Of a stretch of 64,000 nt of DNA, positions 22,037-35,186 are shown in pieces (positions within the stretch are counted from its first letter, which is position 1; each line of letters opens with the position of its first letter). This DNA is from Bugula neritina (lineage: Eukaryota; Bryozoa; Gymnolaemata; Cheilostomatida; Bugulidae). The DNA lies in the NCBI GenBank assembly GCA_964035545.1, contig OZ037773.1, positions 2,893,751-2,957,750 of the forward strand, given 5' to 3'. The translations under genes and the position numbers were made by a program. Under the pieces are notes generated by a model that worked only from the letters and a program-made list of their open reading frames with translations, had not been told where the DNA came from and did no database searches.

Positions 22037-23400
22037 TTAAAGTTTTGCTTTTACACATATAACAGCATTTTACTGCAACTACTAATTCAAGTTAACTTTG
22101 AATATAAGTTTAATCTTTGTTTATATGATACATGCACTCTTATTTGTTTTAACTGATCTAATCAATTACTTTTGTCTATGGCAGTTATCATTTTTATAAT
22201 ACATTTTAATATTTTTAGTAGAACTATAATGTCCTTTCCTAGAGTCAAACTCACCCTAGCTATAGCCACTAAAGGCAAGAGGTGAGTAATTCAGAATTTG
22301 TATATATTATGTTTGAATACATTACAGCTTCATAAATATTTTTTGTTCGTTTTATTTTAAAAACCTATTATAATTACATATTTTGACCTACTTTTACAGC
22401 TTCTTACGGCAGTTGGAATAAGTATAGATAAAGTTACTAACACCAACACCAGTACAACTCATCTGTAGTTAGTGGCCACGCTAGCTACAATATTGTGTAT
22501 GGGGCATGGGTACTCAGCTGTCTCTCTATTTTGTTTGTAGCTTGAAAGTATTTAAAAGCCGAATTCATAAACGTAGGTTTGCTTTTTGGTGGGTGTGTAA
22601 AATAGGTTTTTCCTTCCACAGCAGGAAAGAAAAAATAAGATCATTTATTCATTGCATACTGAAAGACAAGAGGGCTCAACTCCCAGATAGCCTGCAGCAG
22701 GTGTTGATGAACAAATGTGGAAGCTGAACTTAGAGAGTCTGTTGAAATCTGCATGCATGAAATGTGGTATTTGGAAAAAAATAAAATTTGTGTGAGACCA
22801 GCAGTATGAATTATGTGTATTGAATGTGATGCAAGAATGTTATTAGTTGCAGTCCGAAACAAAGAGCTCATATAAGAACTAACATTTGAATTGCTATATA
22901 AGTGTTTGGATGAACCGTCTTCAACTTATTACAGTAAACTAAAATAACTGTAGCGTCGCCACTAACTATAGATGAGTTGTACTGGTGTTGGTTTTCGTAA
23001 CTTTATTTTTACTTATTCCAACTGCCGTAAGAAACTATAAAAGTAGGTTAATATATACAATTATATTAGGTTTTTAAAACAAAACAAACAAAAATTATTT
23101 ATGACATTGTAAAGTATTCAAACATATATGCGGATTTTAGATTAATCACCTCTTGCCTTCTTTTAGTGGCTAGCTATAAGGGTGAGTTTGACTCTAGGAA
23201 ATGACATTGTAGGTCTACTAAAAATAATGAAGTTTATAATAAAAATGACAACAAATGATAACTGCCATAGACAAAGTTAATTATCAGTTAAGACAAGTAT
23301 TAGTGCATGTATCACATAAACAAAGATTGAACTTGTATTCAAAGTTGACTCGAATTAGTAGTTGCAGTGAATTACTGTTATGAGTAAAAGTAAAACTTTA
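22037..23400. mobile_element. Long inverted-repeat (foldback) element
   Basis: Arms of about 450 bp (22037-22484 and 22951-23400) are reverse complements at high but imperfect identity, around a spacer of about 465 bp. Matching landmarks are GTTTTGCTTTTACACATATA / its inverse near 23380-23400, CTAGAGTCAAACTCACCCT (about 22239) / AGGGTGAGTTTGACTCTAG (about 23180), and the inner ends at the CTGTAGTTAGTGGCCACGC region. No protein-coding content is recognised in the spacer. Confidence 0.8.
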
Positions 23401-23779
23401 AGCTACAAATTAGGATTCTATTCTGTGACAATCTGATCAATAACTGGAGAGCCTGTCTTAAGAAATTGTAATTTTATGAGAAATCTATTATAAAGTAAAC
23501 ACATAGCCATGAATTTTATCATGCACCGACCACACTGGTATTTCAAACTTGTTAAACTCCTAAACATGCTAAATAAACCAAATATTTATTATTAAGTTTA
23601 AATAGATAAACAATACTTAAGGAAAGCTTTAAATCATACAAATACTGAAAAACAAAATTAACCTGTGCCTCTTGAAATTAATTCCAATTCAAATTCATTT
23701 ATATTTTGCTAATTATATCATTAAAATGTATTGTTATTTATGCGATGGAACTTGCATTGCTAGCGCTACTATTATACTA

Positions 23780-23970
23780 ACTGTAGGGTCAACGTCTGCA
23801 CTGACACATCCGGGCTGCCGAGACGTAAAGCTACAGCCAATGGGCGAGGGCGTGCTGTTATCTAATTAATGAATTGACAACTATTGCAGTCGTTGCGTTG
23901 CGTATGTAGGCAAGAATCACGTGATGTGATCATCTATTTGAGTAGAACGTTGCGCTAAGCGCAACGTTGA
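23780..23970. other. GC-richer patch with an 11-bp palindrome
   Basis: A GC-rich patch in AT-rich surroundings containing CAGCCAATGGGCGAGG, CACGTGATG and the palindrome AACGTTGCGCT-A-AGCGCAACGTT (23946-23968). It might be a repeat fragment or a regulatory patch; no gene starts nearby. Confidence 0.4.
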
Positions 23971-25184
23971 ATGCTTAATAAACTGTTGGATATTCATTCG
24001 GTTATGCTGCTTTTACAACTTGAAATAATTATGCTCTATAGAGTATATGTGATAACTTTACAATAACTATTACAAATTATTTTGTTATAAGCATTTTTAA
24101 AACTATAATCAACTTTAAAAGTTGATAAAATACATAATATTTAGATACATAAAAGGTCTGTCAACTAATGTTTGGAGTTATGCACCTTCACAATCTTTAA
24201 TTTGAATAAGCCACCAGTTCCACGTGAAAGTGTTTACAAGACATATATTCTTGACAGTGGTCATCTATATAGCTTGTATATGCTGTTTAGTGCAACATAA
24301 TTCTGATTTTTTTCTTATAAGTAAAGATAAAATGCAGTAATTTGTAATTGCAGTAAATAATTTCACATTTTGGATTAGACATTTGCAGACTATGTTGGTT
24401 AATGAAGTAAAATTAAACATGTTTGGCTTGTTTATTAATATTCATCACTCATTTTAATTTCATTTAGTTGTGCTCTTCCATAGATATACAGCCATACTGC
24501 TAGAATCAAGGGCAGACAACTGCATTTTCACAATAATTATTTTCCATGTCTAAAAGTCAATTCTTTTTATTGTAAACTAAATTTGAATAACTTAATTAAC
24601 TGGGCAATAATTTCTGTAAATAATTTTATTTAAAAGCTAACGGGAGCTCTTCCATTCTGGGACCTGTTTTTAGGATAAATAAAATCTGTCAATTTAATTG
24701 CTGCAGGACTATTCAACGTGCTATGTTATATAGGTTTTCCTTCTTAGCTTAAACCTCGTCCAATAAGCCTAATTATTTATAAGTGAAGTCGTTGAACCTT
24801 AATTGATTTTTACAATTAAAATTGAAATTCACAATTACCGAACCTATCTGAAAGATTATGTAGATGCAGCATAATGCAGCCAATGTGCTTAAAAACAGGA
24901 CACAACTCTAAAGAAATTTGCGGAAGGCTTTCAGGCTATGGAAGGTTTATTGTATCAGAGCTAAATTACAATTATAACGCTGAGGATGCTATTTTCTTCA
25001 GCAGTCAAATATGCAATACTAACTAAAATTTAGTTGCATGAGTGCCAAAAATTCAAATTTATTTAAATAGAAAAATGCATTGCTTTATTTTAAAGATAAC
25101 TTTTGCAAATTGGATCAAAAATATTGTTGAAAAATCAAATACTCAAGAATGATATGGCAAACAATAACACAATAAAATATGTAG

Positions 25185-25475
25185 TGTATAATAATGAAGC
25201 ATGTAATGTAGTAATGCATAATGTAATGTAGTAATGCATAGTGTAATGTAGTAGTGCATAATGTAATGTAGTAATGGATAATGTAATGTAGTAATGCATA
25301 ATGTAATGTAGTAATGCATAACGTAATGTAGTAGTGCATAATGTAATGTAGTAGTGCATGATGTAATGTAGTAATGCATACTGTAATTTAGTAATGCATA
25401 GTGTAATGCAGTATATAGTGCAACATGTAGTGTAGTGATGCAATATGTAATGTAGTATTGCATACTGTAGTGACA
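25185..25475. repeat. 20-bp minisatellite
   Basis: About 14 copies of AATGTAGTAATGCATAATGT with variation. The overlapping reading frames on the minus strand are artefacts. Confidence 0.95.
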
Positions 25476-25740
25476 TAATGTTCCTATTTACTACTTTCAT
25501 AACTTTTTATCACAAGTATCATTAGACTTATTGTAAATTTCAAATCAGCAAAGTTGAAACTTGTATGATCCCTTATACACTCTTTACCAAATACTTATCA
25601 ACATATATTCACTATTAACTCAGGTAACCTGGATGTACTCACCAGATGATTGGTCATCAAGAAGAATGATGATGTCACAATGTCTTTCCTATTTTTCTCA
25701 AACATATAAGACTAGTTTTACGGCAGTTGGTTACAGCACC

Positions 25741-26085
25741 CAGTGAACAGGAAGTGGATTGGTAGTGGACAGGTAGTGGACATATAGTGGACAGGTAGTG
25801 GATATATAGTGGACAGGTAGAGGACAGGTAGTGGACAGGTAGTGGATATATAGTGGATATGTAGTGGACAGGTAGTGGACAGGTAGTGAACGGGTAGTGG
25901 ACGGGTAATGGACGGGTAGTGGACATATAGTGGACAGGTAGTGGATATATAGTGGACAGGTAGTGGACAGGTAGTGGACAGGTAGTGGACATGTAGTGGA
26001 TATATAGTGGACAGGTAGTGGACAGGTAGTGAACAGGTAGAGGACAGGTAGTGGACAGGTAGTGGAGAGGTAGGGAATAGGCAGC
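25741..26085. repeat. 10/20-bp minisatellite (GTAGTGGACA)
   Basis: About 33 copies of a GTAGTGGACA decamer, many arranged as higher-order variants with GTGGATATAT. The open frames across it reflect the period only. Confidence 0.95.
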
Positions 26086-26544
26086 ACATACATTATGTTA
26101 AGGCAGCATATTCAAGGCAGAGCTCAAGGTTACTAACCTCTCATCCAATATGTTGCAAATTGAACTGAGATTCTGAATGCTTTGTTTGTCGTGAGACTTT
26201 GAGTTCATCAACCTCATGTTCTAGTCAAGGAGACTTTAAGCTGACTAGTTTAGTCAATAATGAGATTTCTAAGATATTGTGAACTGTATTCATATCAGCT
26301 ATAAGTATATTGGCTGGGTTTGCTGTCTATAAGCTAGTATACTGTACGTACTTTTAAAATATATTACTGCACTTTACCACTTTGTTTTGTTCAAAGAAGA
26401 AAATCTTTGTGACATACGCTTATATACACAGACGAATCACGAACATAAAATTGTTTGTTGTGACAGTTAAAAAATTAAAAATGTTTATTTATTCCAACAT
26501 CGTCCAATGATATTGAGACTGTAACTATATTAAAAAACAGAGTT

Positions 26545-26615
26545 CTGCACACACCCGCACACGCACACGCACACGCACACCCACACGCACACCCACACGC
26601 ACACACACCCACAGT
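26545..26615. repeat. CACACG/CACACC microsatellite
   Basis: Short imperfect CACACG, CACACC and CA runs. Confidence 0.85.
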
Positions 26616-27857
26616 GCCATAGCAAATATGGTTGTAAGAAGCAATAAATTGTCTGACCAGATGCATAGTTGGCCAGTAATCACGTGTTTAATTATTGAAG
26701 GTTGGCAAGCAAAATTAACTGCTTTGAAAAATTAATTAATTCTTACAAAAATAACTGTTTGAGAAAAAATATGAAATTTCAACGTACAGTAATCAAGAAC
26801 TGAAATAGTAAAAAAGCATAAATTTGTGCTGCTGTTTTAAGTATCTGGTGTCAGTTATTACTATTACTTGAATAATAGATTTATTCAATCTGCTTAAAGA
26901 GTAGACTGTTTGGGTTGTGCCTTTGACTTGAGCTATCTTTAATCTCTGAGCTAAAGCCACGTGAAGCAGTGTTTTGTACTTTGATTTGTACTGCAGATGC
27001 AGAATCTTATATATGCGGTGAAAATACTGACTGCAGGGACGTTGCAAGAGTTTATACGTTTCTGATATAATTGGCTGATCACTATATTTTATCGAGTTTA
27101 CTTTTTACTTTCCGGCTTTTTGTTTTTACTCCATTTGAATACAAAGGAGCAGTAAAGTTATCAGCAAATGCAATTCTCACTTGAATTTCATTTCTGCTGC
27201 CAAGCTATTGTAACTACACAGAGGATTTTCACAAAATACTATTTTGCACGGGGGAGTTAGTTTCACAATTCTAGCTCTATCCCTAGCTGTACTAATTGTG
27301 TTTGTATTTGTATAGAAAAGCTAAATTCCAGTGGAATTTAACACAAGACTTAGTTAGGCTTCATTTCATATTTATTTTCTTCACAAATTGACTAAATCTA
27401 GTCAAACTTGCAAGCTCAACTATCATTATTGATTAAAAGTTTGTAATTATATTCATTGATTTTTAAAATGTTTTGAAAATGAAATAATTAGTTGAAAACC
27501 TGTAAGTAGTTTGATGTCAGTGAACTGGGCTTAGACTGGGGGGCTACAAAAGCAGTTTTAAGCAAGTATAACTGGAATGTATAATCACTGAAGAGCCCCC
27601 CCCCACATGTATGAAATATATTATACAAGAACTCAGGCTGAGCACTAACTTTCACATCAGTCTTCTGCAAACTTTTATTCTTTTTATTTGAAAGTTGAGT
27701 GAGCAAATTCAACTTAGTTTGTTTTTAAAACACAAGATTTTAGCAAAAAAGAACAATATAGAAAATACATCTGTTTTTGGTTGGAATCAACGTCTTTTTA
27801 TCATAAAGAACTACAATTTGACAGGAAAACATCTAATTTATTGTCGTATGAAGATCT

Positions 27858-29487
27858 TTAAAATAGAAACTTCATAACGACAGCGCAGAAGAGAGCAGCA
27901 GAGTAGGTCAGCTGACTTCCTCCGTTACACAAATCTCCGTCACAGCTGCAGGACCAAGTCTGAATCTTAGATACAACTGTACTAACTTTCTGGCGGTCAT
28001 TTTGTTTGCAATAGCTGTTGTCATAGCTACCTCCACAAGTTCTTGTTACTGCAACATTGAAAATTCATGAGCTGTTGCATGGGATTTTTTATTACTGGCA
28101 AGTTTTTGTCAAAAGGAAAGATTACTTGGTAGCAAATGTACAATATGAGGTTAAGGGAATGAAAAGATAACATTTTATATATGGAAATAGTGGTTTCACA
28201 ATTTTAAAGTTTCAGATTAATTTAAATAAAGAAGTTTGTATATATATCCTTAAGTTTTCTCTAATTGCAAACCATTTCAATTACAAGATGCTCAGAAATT
28301 CACAAAATATCTAAAAGGACAGCTACTTAAGCTTCTAATAGTGGTTTCATATAGTTCAAGTATAATAAAAGGTTTGGTTAAGAAGTTATGTCCTGAAAAG
28401 GCAATAACATGTACCATGGTAATACCATCAATTAGAGCTATGATGCAGTAATGGAGAAATTGAGAAAAGCCTGCTTTTTATGTTGAAAATATAGCAAAAG
28501 AAATTACGTTCTCGCAATAATTTCAATCTGTGCCCCAAACTAAAATCTAATAGTAAAATTAAAGAACTTAGACCATCTTGATTTCTCCACTACTGCTCCT
28601 AAATTATATAATGATATTATTATTATGACCTATCAGGTTTATTACCTAAAGTAATATCATTCCCAAGAATAGTGGTCGTAACTTTTGCCTTGCTGCAGGA
28701 GCCGTCGTCAGTGTAGTCTAACCCGGAGCAGTCAGTCTCGTGACTCGAGTCTCCAGCGTACTCGTCATCACAGCTGCCGATTAAATTGTTGCAGACATAA
28801 CACATGGTACCGGCAGCAGTAATAACAGATATCAGCCCTGTTGGACAGAATGGTTGCTGTAGACATTTATTTATACCTCAGCTTATACATTAAAGAGTAA
28901 TTTTACTCTAATTGTTTGTTTTGCAATAAAATCTCAACCGTTTGAACTGAACATAATATTTTGCGCGTAATCATGTAATTTGTAATAAGCTACTTGTAGG
29001 TATTGTTGTATAATATTATGAATTACAAATATATTATTTAATTATAAAAGTTATATTTAGGATGTAGTAATAACTTTAATATGTTTTATTGCAGTTTGAA
29101 AGATATTTACGAAATATTTAAATATAATTCTTACGCCCGGTTATAAGCAGTTTAATTAAAAATTTTTTTATCCTTGACTATATTCAAACATTCAGAAGAA
29201 TTTTTTTTATAAAGTCTGTTTGCACTTGAGTAGTTTGATAATTTGCCAAAATCCATGTTTTTCAATCCTATAATGTAAATTCAAGCCACTCAATTGGTCA
29301 GTTCATTGCAAAACTACAAATTCTCTTTCGATTCCATCTTTTCATTAAGAATTTATAAGAAGTTAAAAGTCATTACGATTAGCTCTAGAACTAGTTTTCG
29401 GTCACATTTTTATGTAAAAGTGAATCAAATCGAGTGCAATATGAGTTACTCACCACAAAGGAATGTTAGCAGTGCCAAAGCTTTCAT
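27858..29487 (-). CDS. Ly6/uPAR three-finger protein, gene 3
   Basis: Minus-strand exons 29487-29454 (ATG), 28837-28646 and 28048-27858 (TAA), two phase-1 introns, 138 residues. The leader is MKALALLTFLCG LISVITAAG and the mature domain opens TMCYVCNN. Ten cysteines include SCDDEY, ETDC, GSCSKAK, TRTCGGSYDNSYC, WSCSCDGDLCN. The end (NGGSQLTYSAAL then FCAVVMKFLF) is the hydrophobic GPI-type tail shared with genes 4-8. The DDEY...SSHE...DC...YTDDGSCSK block is shared closely with gene 7, suggesting a recent common copy. Predicted to be secreted and membrane-anchored, with unknown ligand. Splice sites are consensus (GTGAGT and GTAATA donors). Confidence 0.9.
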
Positions 29488-29922
29488 CTTAGCTGTAGTG
29501 GGAAATTCACACTTCTTCAAGCTTCAGTTTAACTCAAAATGATTCCAGTGATGGCTTTCAACTCTTTTATATTGTATATTATAATTATATTTTGTATATG
29601 TATCTTAGTAATAACACAATTGAATGTTTGTTATTTGCCAGGTAAACTATAAGACTATTTTCATTGGTTATTCGAGTTGATACACTATTTTATATAATAT
29701 AAATCTTAGATTAGGTATAGGCTTTCAAGTATATTAACCTGTGCATATCAATATGAACAATCGTAATTAGCTAGATTCTAAATAATTTATTACACTGTTG
29801 CTGGGAATAACCGCAAACAAAAGTTCGTTTTCTTTCAGCTGAAATAAATAGCAGTGTTGAGCATTCATATAAAATATATTTTTAATTAAATGTCACTATA
29901 TATACCAGTAATATATATACCA

Positions 29923-30492
<570 letters not shown>

Positions 30493-30941
30493 TTCTTAAA
30501 TGTGGTTTCATAAGGGCTGCTCATAGGGGGCTTATATGCATTTGGTATATTTCGATACCATAGAGGGCCTATAAACAGAGCCCCCTCTGTTATCAGAATA
30601 TATCATATTTTTTTACTTTGAAATTGTCTTCTCATTTTTACTTTTTGAGTATTAAAAGCTATATTACATTTGTACTATACAAAGTATAGAAACTCAATTG
30701 GTTTTGTTCTACTTTGTCTGCTATAATTAATTCTCCAACAATTTCATTTAAACAAAAATTATTGTTCAAGCCTCAGAACTTTTATTCACACTATGCCATT
30801 AATCTCTGTAAGGAACTTATATAGCCATGCATTCAAAATAAAAAAAATTACACTTCAAATTCCTATGTTATACTGCCATTGGAATAATTCAGTTTTCTAC
30901 TGCAACTTCTAGAAATGCCACTCGACTCATATGCTGATGCC

Positions 30942-31134
<193 letters not shown>

Positions 31135-31414
31135 TAGGGGTGCAAGCTTATGAGATCCAAAAACACCCTAAATAAATACATTGCGGAAGTTGCTCTGTTC
31201 CATTCAAAATTATCACAAAATGTTAGTTATAGCCAATAGACTAGCGCCACAAATTCCTAAACTGAGATGGGACAACTCCTGATCCAGTTCTCAGTGCTTC
31301 CACTATTTCTAAATAATATTGTAGCAAAATCTTTAATAATTATTAAAGCTGAAGAAAATATATTCTAATACATATAAAAATATTGTGATGTGTACACAAA
31401 CACTGGCTCGTTAG

Positions 31415-31685
31415 AATAGAGGTATGCTAGCAAATAATAGAGGTATGGGAGTTAGTAATAGGGATGTGAGAAAAAGTACAGTAATAGGGTATGAGAGACA
31501 ATAATAAGCATAAGAGAATGAATAATGACTATAGGAAAGCCAATACATAATGGAGGCATGGGACTGAATAATAAGCATAAAAGAGAGAAAAATAATGGTA
31601 TGGAATGAATAATAGCAGTGTGAGACCAAATAATAGACCTAAGAGCACGAATAATAAGAGATAGGAGCAAATTATAGACCTATGA
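31415..31685. repeat. Degenerate minisatellite
   Basis: Diverged copies of a ~30-bp unit rich in AATAATAG and TATGAGAG words. An old, decaying tandem array. Confidence 0.55.
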
Positions 31686-33316
31686 GAGTGTTTTGTGAGC
31701 ATATGAAAAAAAATAATAAAATAATTTTTGACCATTTGGCACTCCATAATATAGCATGACCTAAAAGGATTGAGTTGCATTGTAAGTGTGAATGTACATA
31801 TAGTATACCTATACAACTTACACAAGTTTATTAAGTAAAAGACAGTAATATAAGTCTAACAACAGCATATACAGCTGAAACAACAGCAGAAAACCCCAAT
31901 AAAATTGGACAATTCTAACAGAAGACAACTCTAACAACGGTAGACAAAAAGTTTAATAATTGTTTCTGTAAATAATTAGTTTGCATTACATCTTGTATTA
32001 CATAGATTATAATATTATAGTTTAATTTGCAAAAGTAGAAACAAGTTAATTCTTTTATTGACTAAAATAGCTAAAACTATTGCATTATAATTTTTTTTAT
32101 TATTCTGCTACAATCAGTACATGTAACTGTTGATTCTAGCAGAGAACAGCTGAGCGTTTACTAATGATATCATTTATTGATATAATCACCGGGTAAACTG
32201 CAAAATTATAAAAAATGAAAGTGAGTTCAATTTGAGATGGAAGGAATAAGAAGTTCTATGGTGAAACGGTGGTGACCAAATCACCAGCTGAAAGTTACTG
32301 CATGTGTGAAACAACTAGTAGTCAGAAAGGGACATTTTAAATTTGAGAAATCTACATTACATGTAACACATCTGAAAATTTTTTAATTTTCAATTTATAT
32401 CATCTTATTTTTACATTTGAATAGTAATTGTTAAATTCTAATTGCTATTGACTTTCAGTTTTTATTTAATTGATTGTGCATATCATAAGCTATTGGTTAG
32501 TTTACTCTAAAGTCTCTGTTTGTGTATTACTAAAGTTGACCCACATATTGCAATGAACATGACATGATATACAATATTGCAAAACACAGCTAATTGTTGC
32601 ACTTACTGCGTGACAAATAGCATTACACAATACCATGCACAATTGATTATGAGGTATATGTTCTTAATTCGCTATGCAGGTTACTTACCATGTACACGGG
32701 ATGTTATGTTATATGCATGGGCTACCACTGTGAATGCTATGCATTGGTTGGTTGCATGTGATGCACGAGCAACTCTGAATAATTAATTTGCTCTGAGATG
32801 AGTTAGATAGGAGGCTAAAAGTCACACCCAGTTTTTCCTACTATAATAAGTCATACTGAATACTATAATTAATGCATATAAGCTATTCATTTATTGACAT
32901 ATTCTTTGATCTTGCTATTTTAATCTTAGATTAAATTAGTCTTTTTTAGAAAAAGTTTGCAGTTTTCTAGGTGTAAAAACTCAGCAGTTACTTTTAGAAC
33001 TTTTTTTTAAAACTGAAAGATCAATTACTGAATAAAACTTCTAAAAAGTACAAGAGCTGTATAGAACTATATTGAATCATAATATTGTAGTGTACTGAAT
33101 ATATTTAAAGGAAACTCTGAGCTAATGGCTGATTCATGGCACAAGAGAGTTTGGGAGAGAAAAGAGTCCCCAGTGTTGTGTGCAATGAGCTCTTAAGAAA
33201 CTTATGGGGCTGAACCTTGTTTCTGATGGTGCAATAGGGAAAAGCTCACTCGGTACTACAAGGCTAAAAAGTGCTACATCACGCCTCAGTTATGCCCTCA
33301 GTGAATCAATCATATA

Positions 33317-33570
33317 TTCCAGTAAAAATTACACAGGTAAAATTGGCATTGTAAAAATGGTACAGGTAATAATGGCACAAATGGCGCAGTAAGTAAAAAT
33401 AGCTGATTCTCAACACTATAGGGTTTAGGGTGAGAATTGGGGGTTTGAGGTTTGGGGTTGGAGTTTGAAAAAATTTAGCATCAATGTTTCATTCTTACCT
33501 AATTTTCCATTTGTGCCATTGTTACCTGTGCCATTATTATCTGTGTAATTTTTACCAAAACCATTTTACA
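33317..33570. repeat. Imperfect foldback sequence
   Basis: Left arm words AAAAATTACACAGGTAA and GGTAATAATGGCACAAATGG (33317-33390) reappear inverted at 33505-33560 (CCATTTGTGCCATTGTTACC, AATTTTTACC). The ~110-nt spacer contains GGGTTTAGGGTGAGAATTGG-like G-rich runs. Probably a decayed MITE. Confidence 0.6.
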
Positions 33571-35186
33571 CATCTCTGTGTTACAGTGAAGGAGCCAAAT
33601 TAATGCAAGTTTCCTTTTACCTGAACTATACTTATAGTAGGAATAAAGTGAAGTGTAACATTAGAAAGCTGAACAAAACAAAAATAATAAACCAATCAGG
33701 AAATTCTTTTTTGTAATATTCCTTGCATTTCTAATTTCTTCAATATTTATGAAAACGCATTTGAAAGAGTTGCTTTCACTTTCCAAGCATATTATTTATT
33801 AAATAGGCTGATTAAAGAAGTGTATGCAGATCATAAAGGAATACAGATATAGTTTGACAAGATAAATAGTTGTGTCATACAGAAACTAAAGTTCATTACA
33901 TGGCAGATTAAGGAGTAGTATAGAGAATATCAGGTACATCTGATGAAACAATATATCATGCCATAGGCTCCGCCCATCTATCAATTTTTAGTCACAAGTT
34001 TTTTGAGAAATAGTTTCATAGGTGTAAAACATTTGTAGAAAGTATTTTAAACATCAAACTAAAATTACTCAAATAATTGCATATTTAAAATTTCATGATG
34101 CCCCCTTGAAAATGGGCCAACCCCTGCATATCCACCCCTTTTATGCGAGAACCTCTCAGTTATTTGCAGATCTGAAATCATTAGAATGTTGGCTTCGCAG
34201 TGATATATAGCAACAAAGGTTAGTATTGATGAGCTCCATCAGCCAATTTTTGCATGCTGGCTCCCTCACTAATAATGACTATGAAACGTTGACTATGCCA
34301 GCAGAAACTCTAGAATTACAATATTGGTTATATGGAGGGCCAAATATACGAGTAGTAGAGAAAGCATATTGTACAAGAAAGTGCATATGAAAATAAAGCA
34401 CATAGATGAAAGGTATTACAAGTTAAATATATTTAAACATAACGATATTTAGGTAGCTCCAAAGACCATTAACATTTTTGTTAACATTGATATTGACATT
34501 AACATTGAGCTTAGTGTAGAACTTGTTAATGTTGAGCTGGTAAAATGAGAGATTAGAGTTGAGGTGACATAACTGCTTGTGTCAAACTTGCTCTATATAG
34601 TTCAACTTGAGCTGTAACTACAATTTTGTAGCTTTTTGTTGTTAGAAATGCACTAGGCAAGCAGTAACTGTTTGCTGCAGAACTTCTACATGGACTGGAT
34701 CCAGATCCACCACGAAAGCTCAAGAAAACAGCTGAACTACTTTCATTTTGGCAGGCAGAGTTAAAAGTCACATCTTTTTCTATCTTGTTTGAGTGCAGAA
34801 TGTCTACATGAGCCAAGTAGTTGGGTGTTGACCCCATTTTATTTTATCACATGAAATGTTTTTTACAAAGGCTAAGATTTAATAAGCTTTCACGTATAAC
34901 ATCACAGAATATGATTACTTACAATAGCAAACAACATTGAGCATTGTGATGGAGTTTGATACTACACTCTAATAAGATATGCTACAGAGAGTATCTCTAC
35001 CTTACATTGTTAGAGCTTTTTATTTCTTTAGTATGTCTAATTTTTGAACAAAATAGGTTTAGGAAAATAAGTTATAAAAAAATGAGAAAAACCAGAAACG
35101 TTAATTTTATAGCTGCAGTTATATCATTGTAATAAACATGAGAATTAGAGTTTCATTATTAGTGTTATTGTTACATGTTAAAATCC

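Larger units (their letters stand above)
23401..27857. other. Intergenic region between the Ly6 gene 2 and gene 3 areas
   Basis: No gene recognised. It holds two minisatellites, a microsatellite and the GC patch listed separately; the rest is AT-rich single-copy-looking DNA. Confidence 0.55.

Noticed and set aside
22506-22727. 73-codon frame in the spacer of the long inverted repeat
   Set aside because: No similarity to transposase or other families recognised and no codon pattern; treated as chance.
23672-23869. Possible extra Ly6 exon (MYCYLCDGTC) on the plus strand
   Set aside because: Only the CxxC resembles the family. The rest lacks the cysteine spacing, there is no phase-1 acceptor in place and no partner exons.
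25675-26093. Three overlapping minus-strand frames with repeated YLSTTCPLPVH
   Set aside because: Period-10 repeat open in all frames; not a protein.
34553-34837. 94-codon minus-strand frame near Ly6 gene 4
   Set aside because: No motif, no splice partners, not repeated in the duplicated units.
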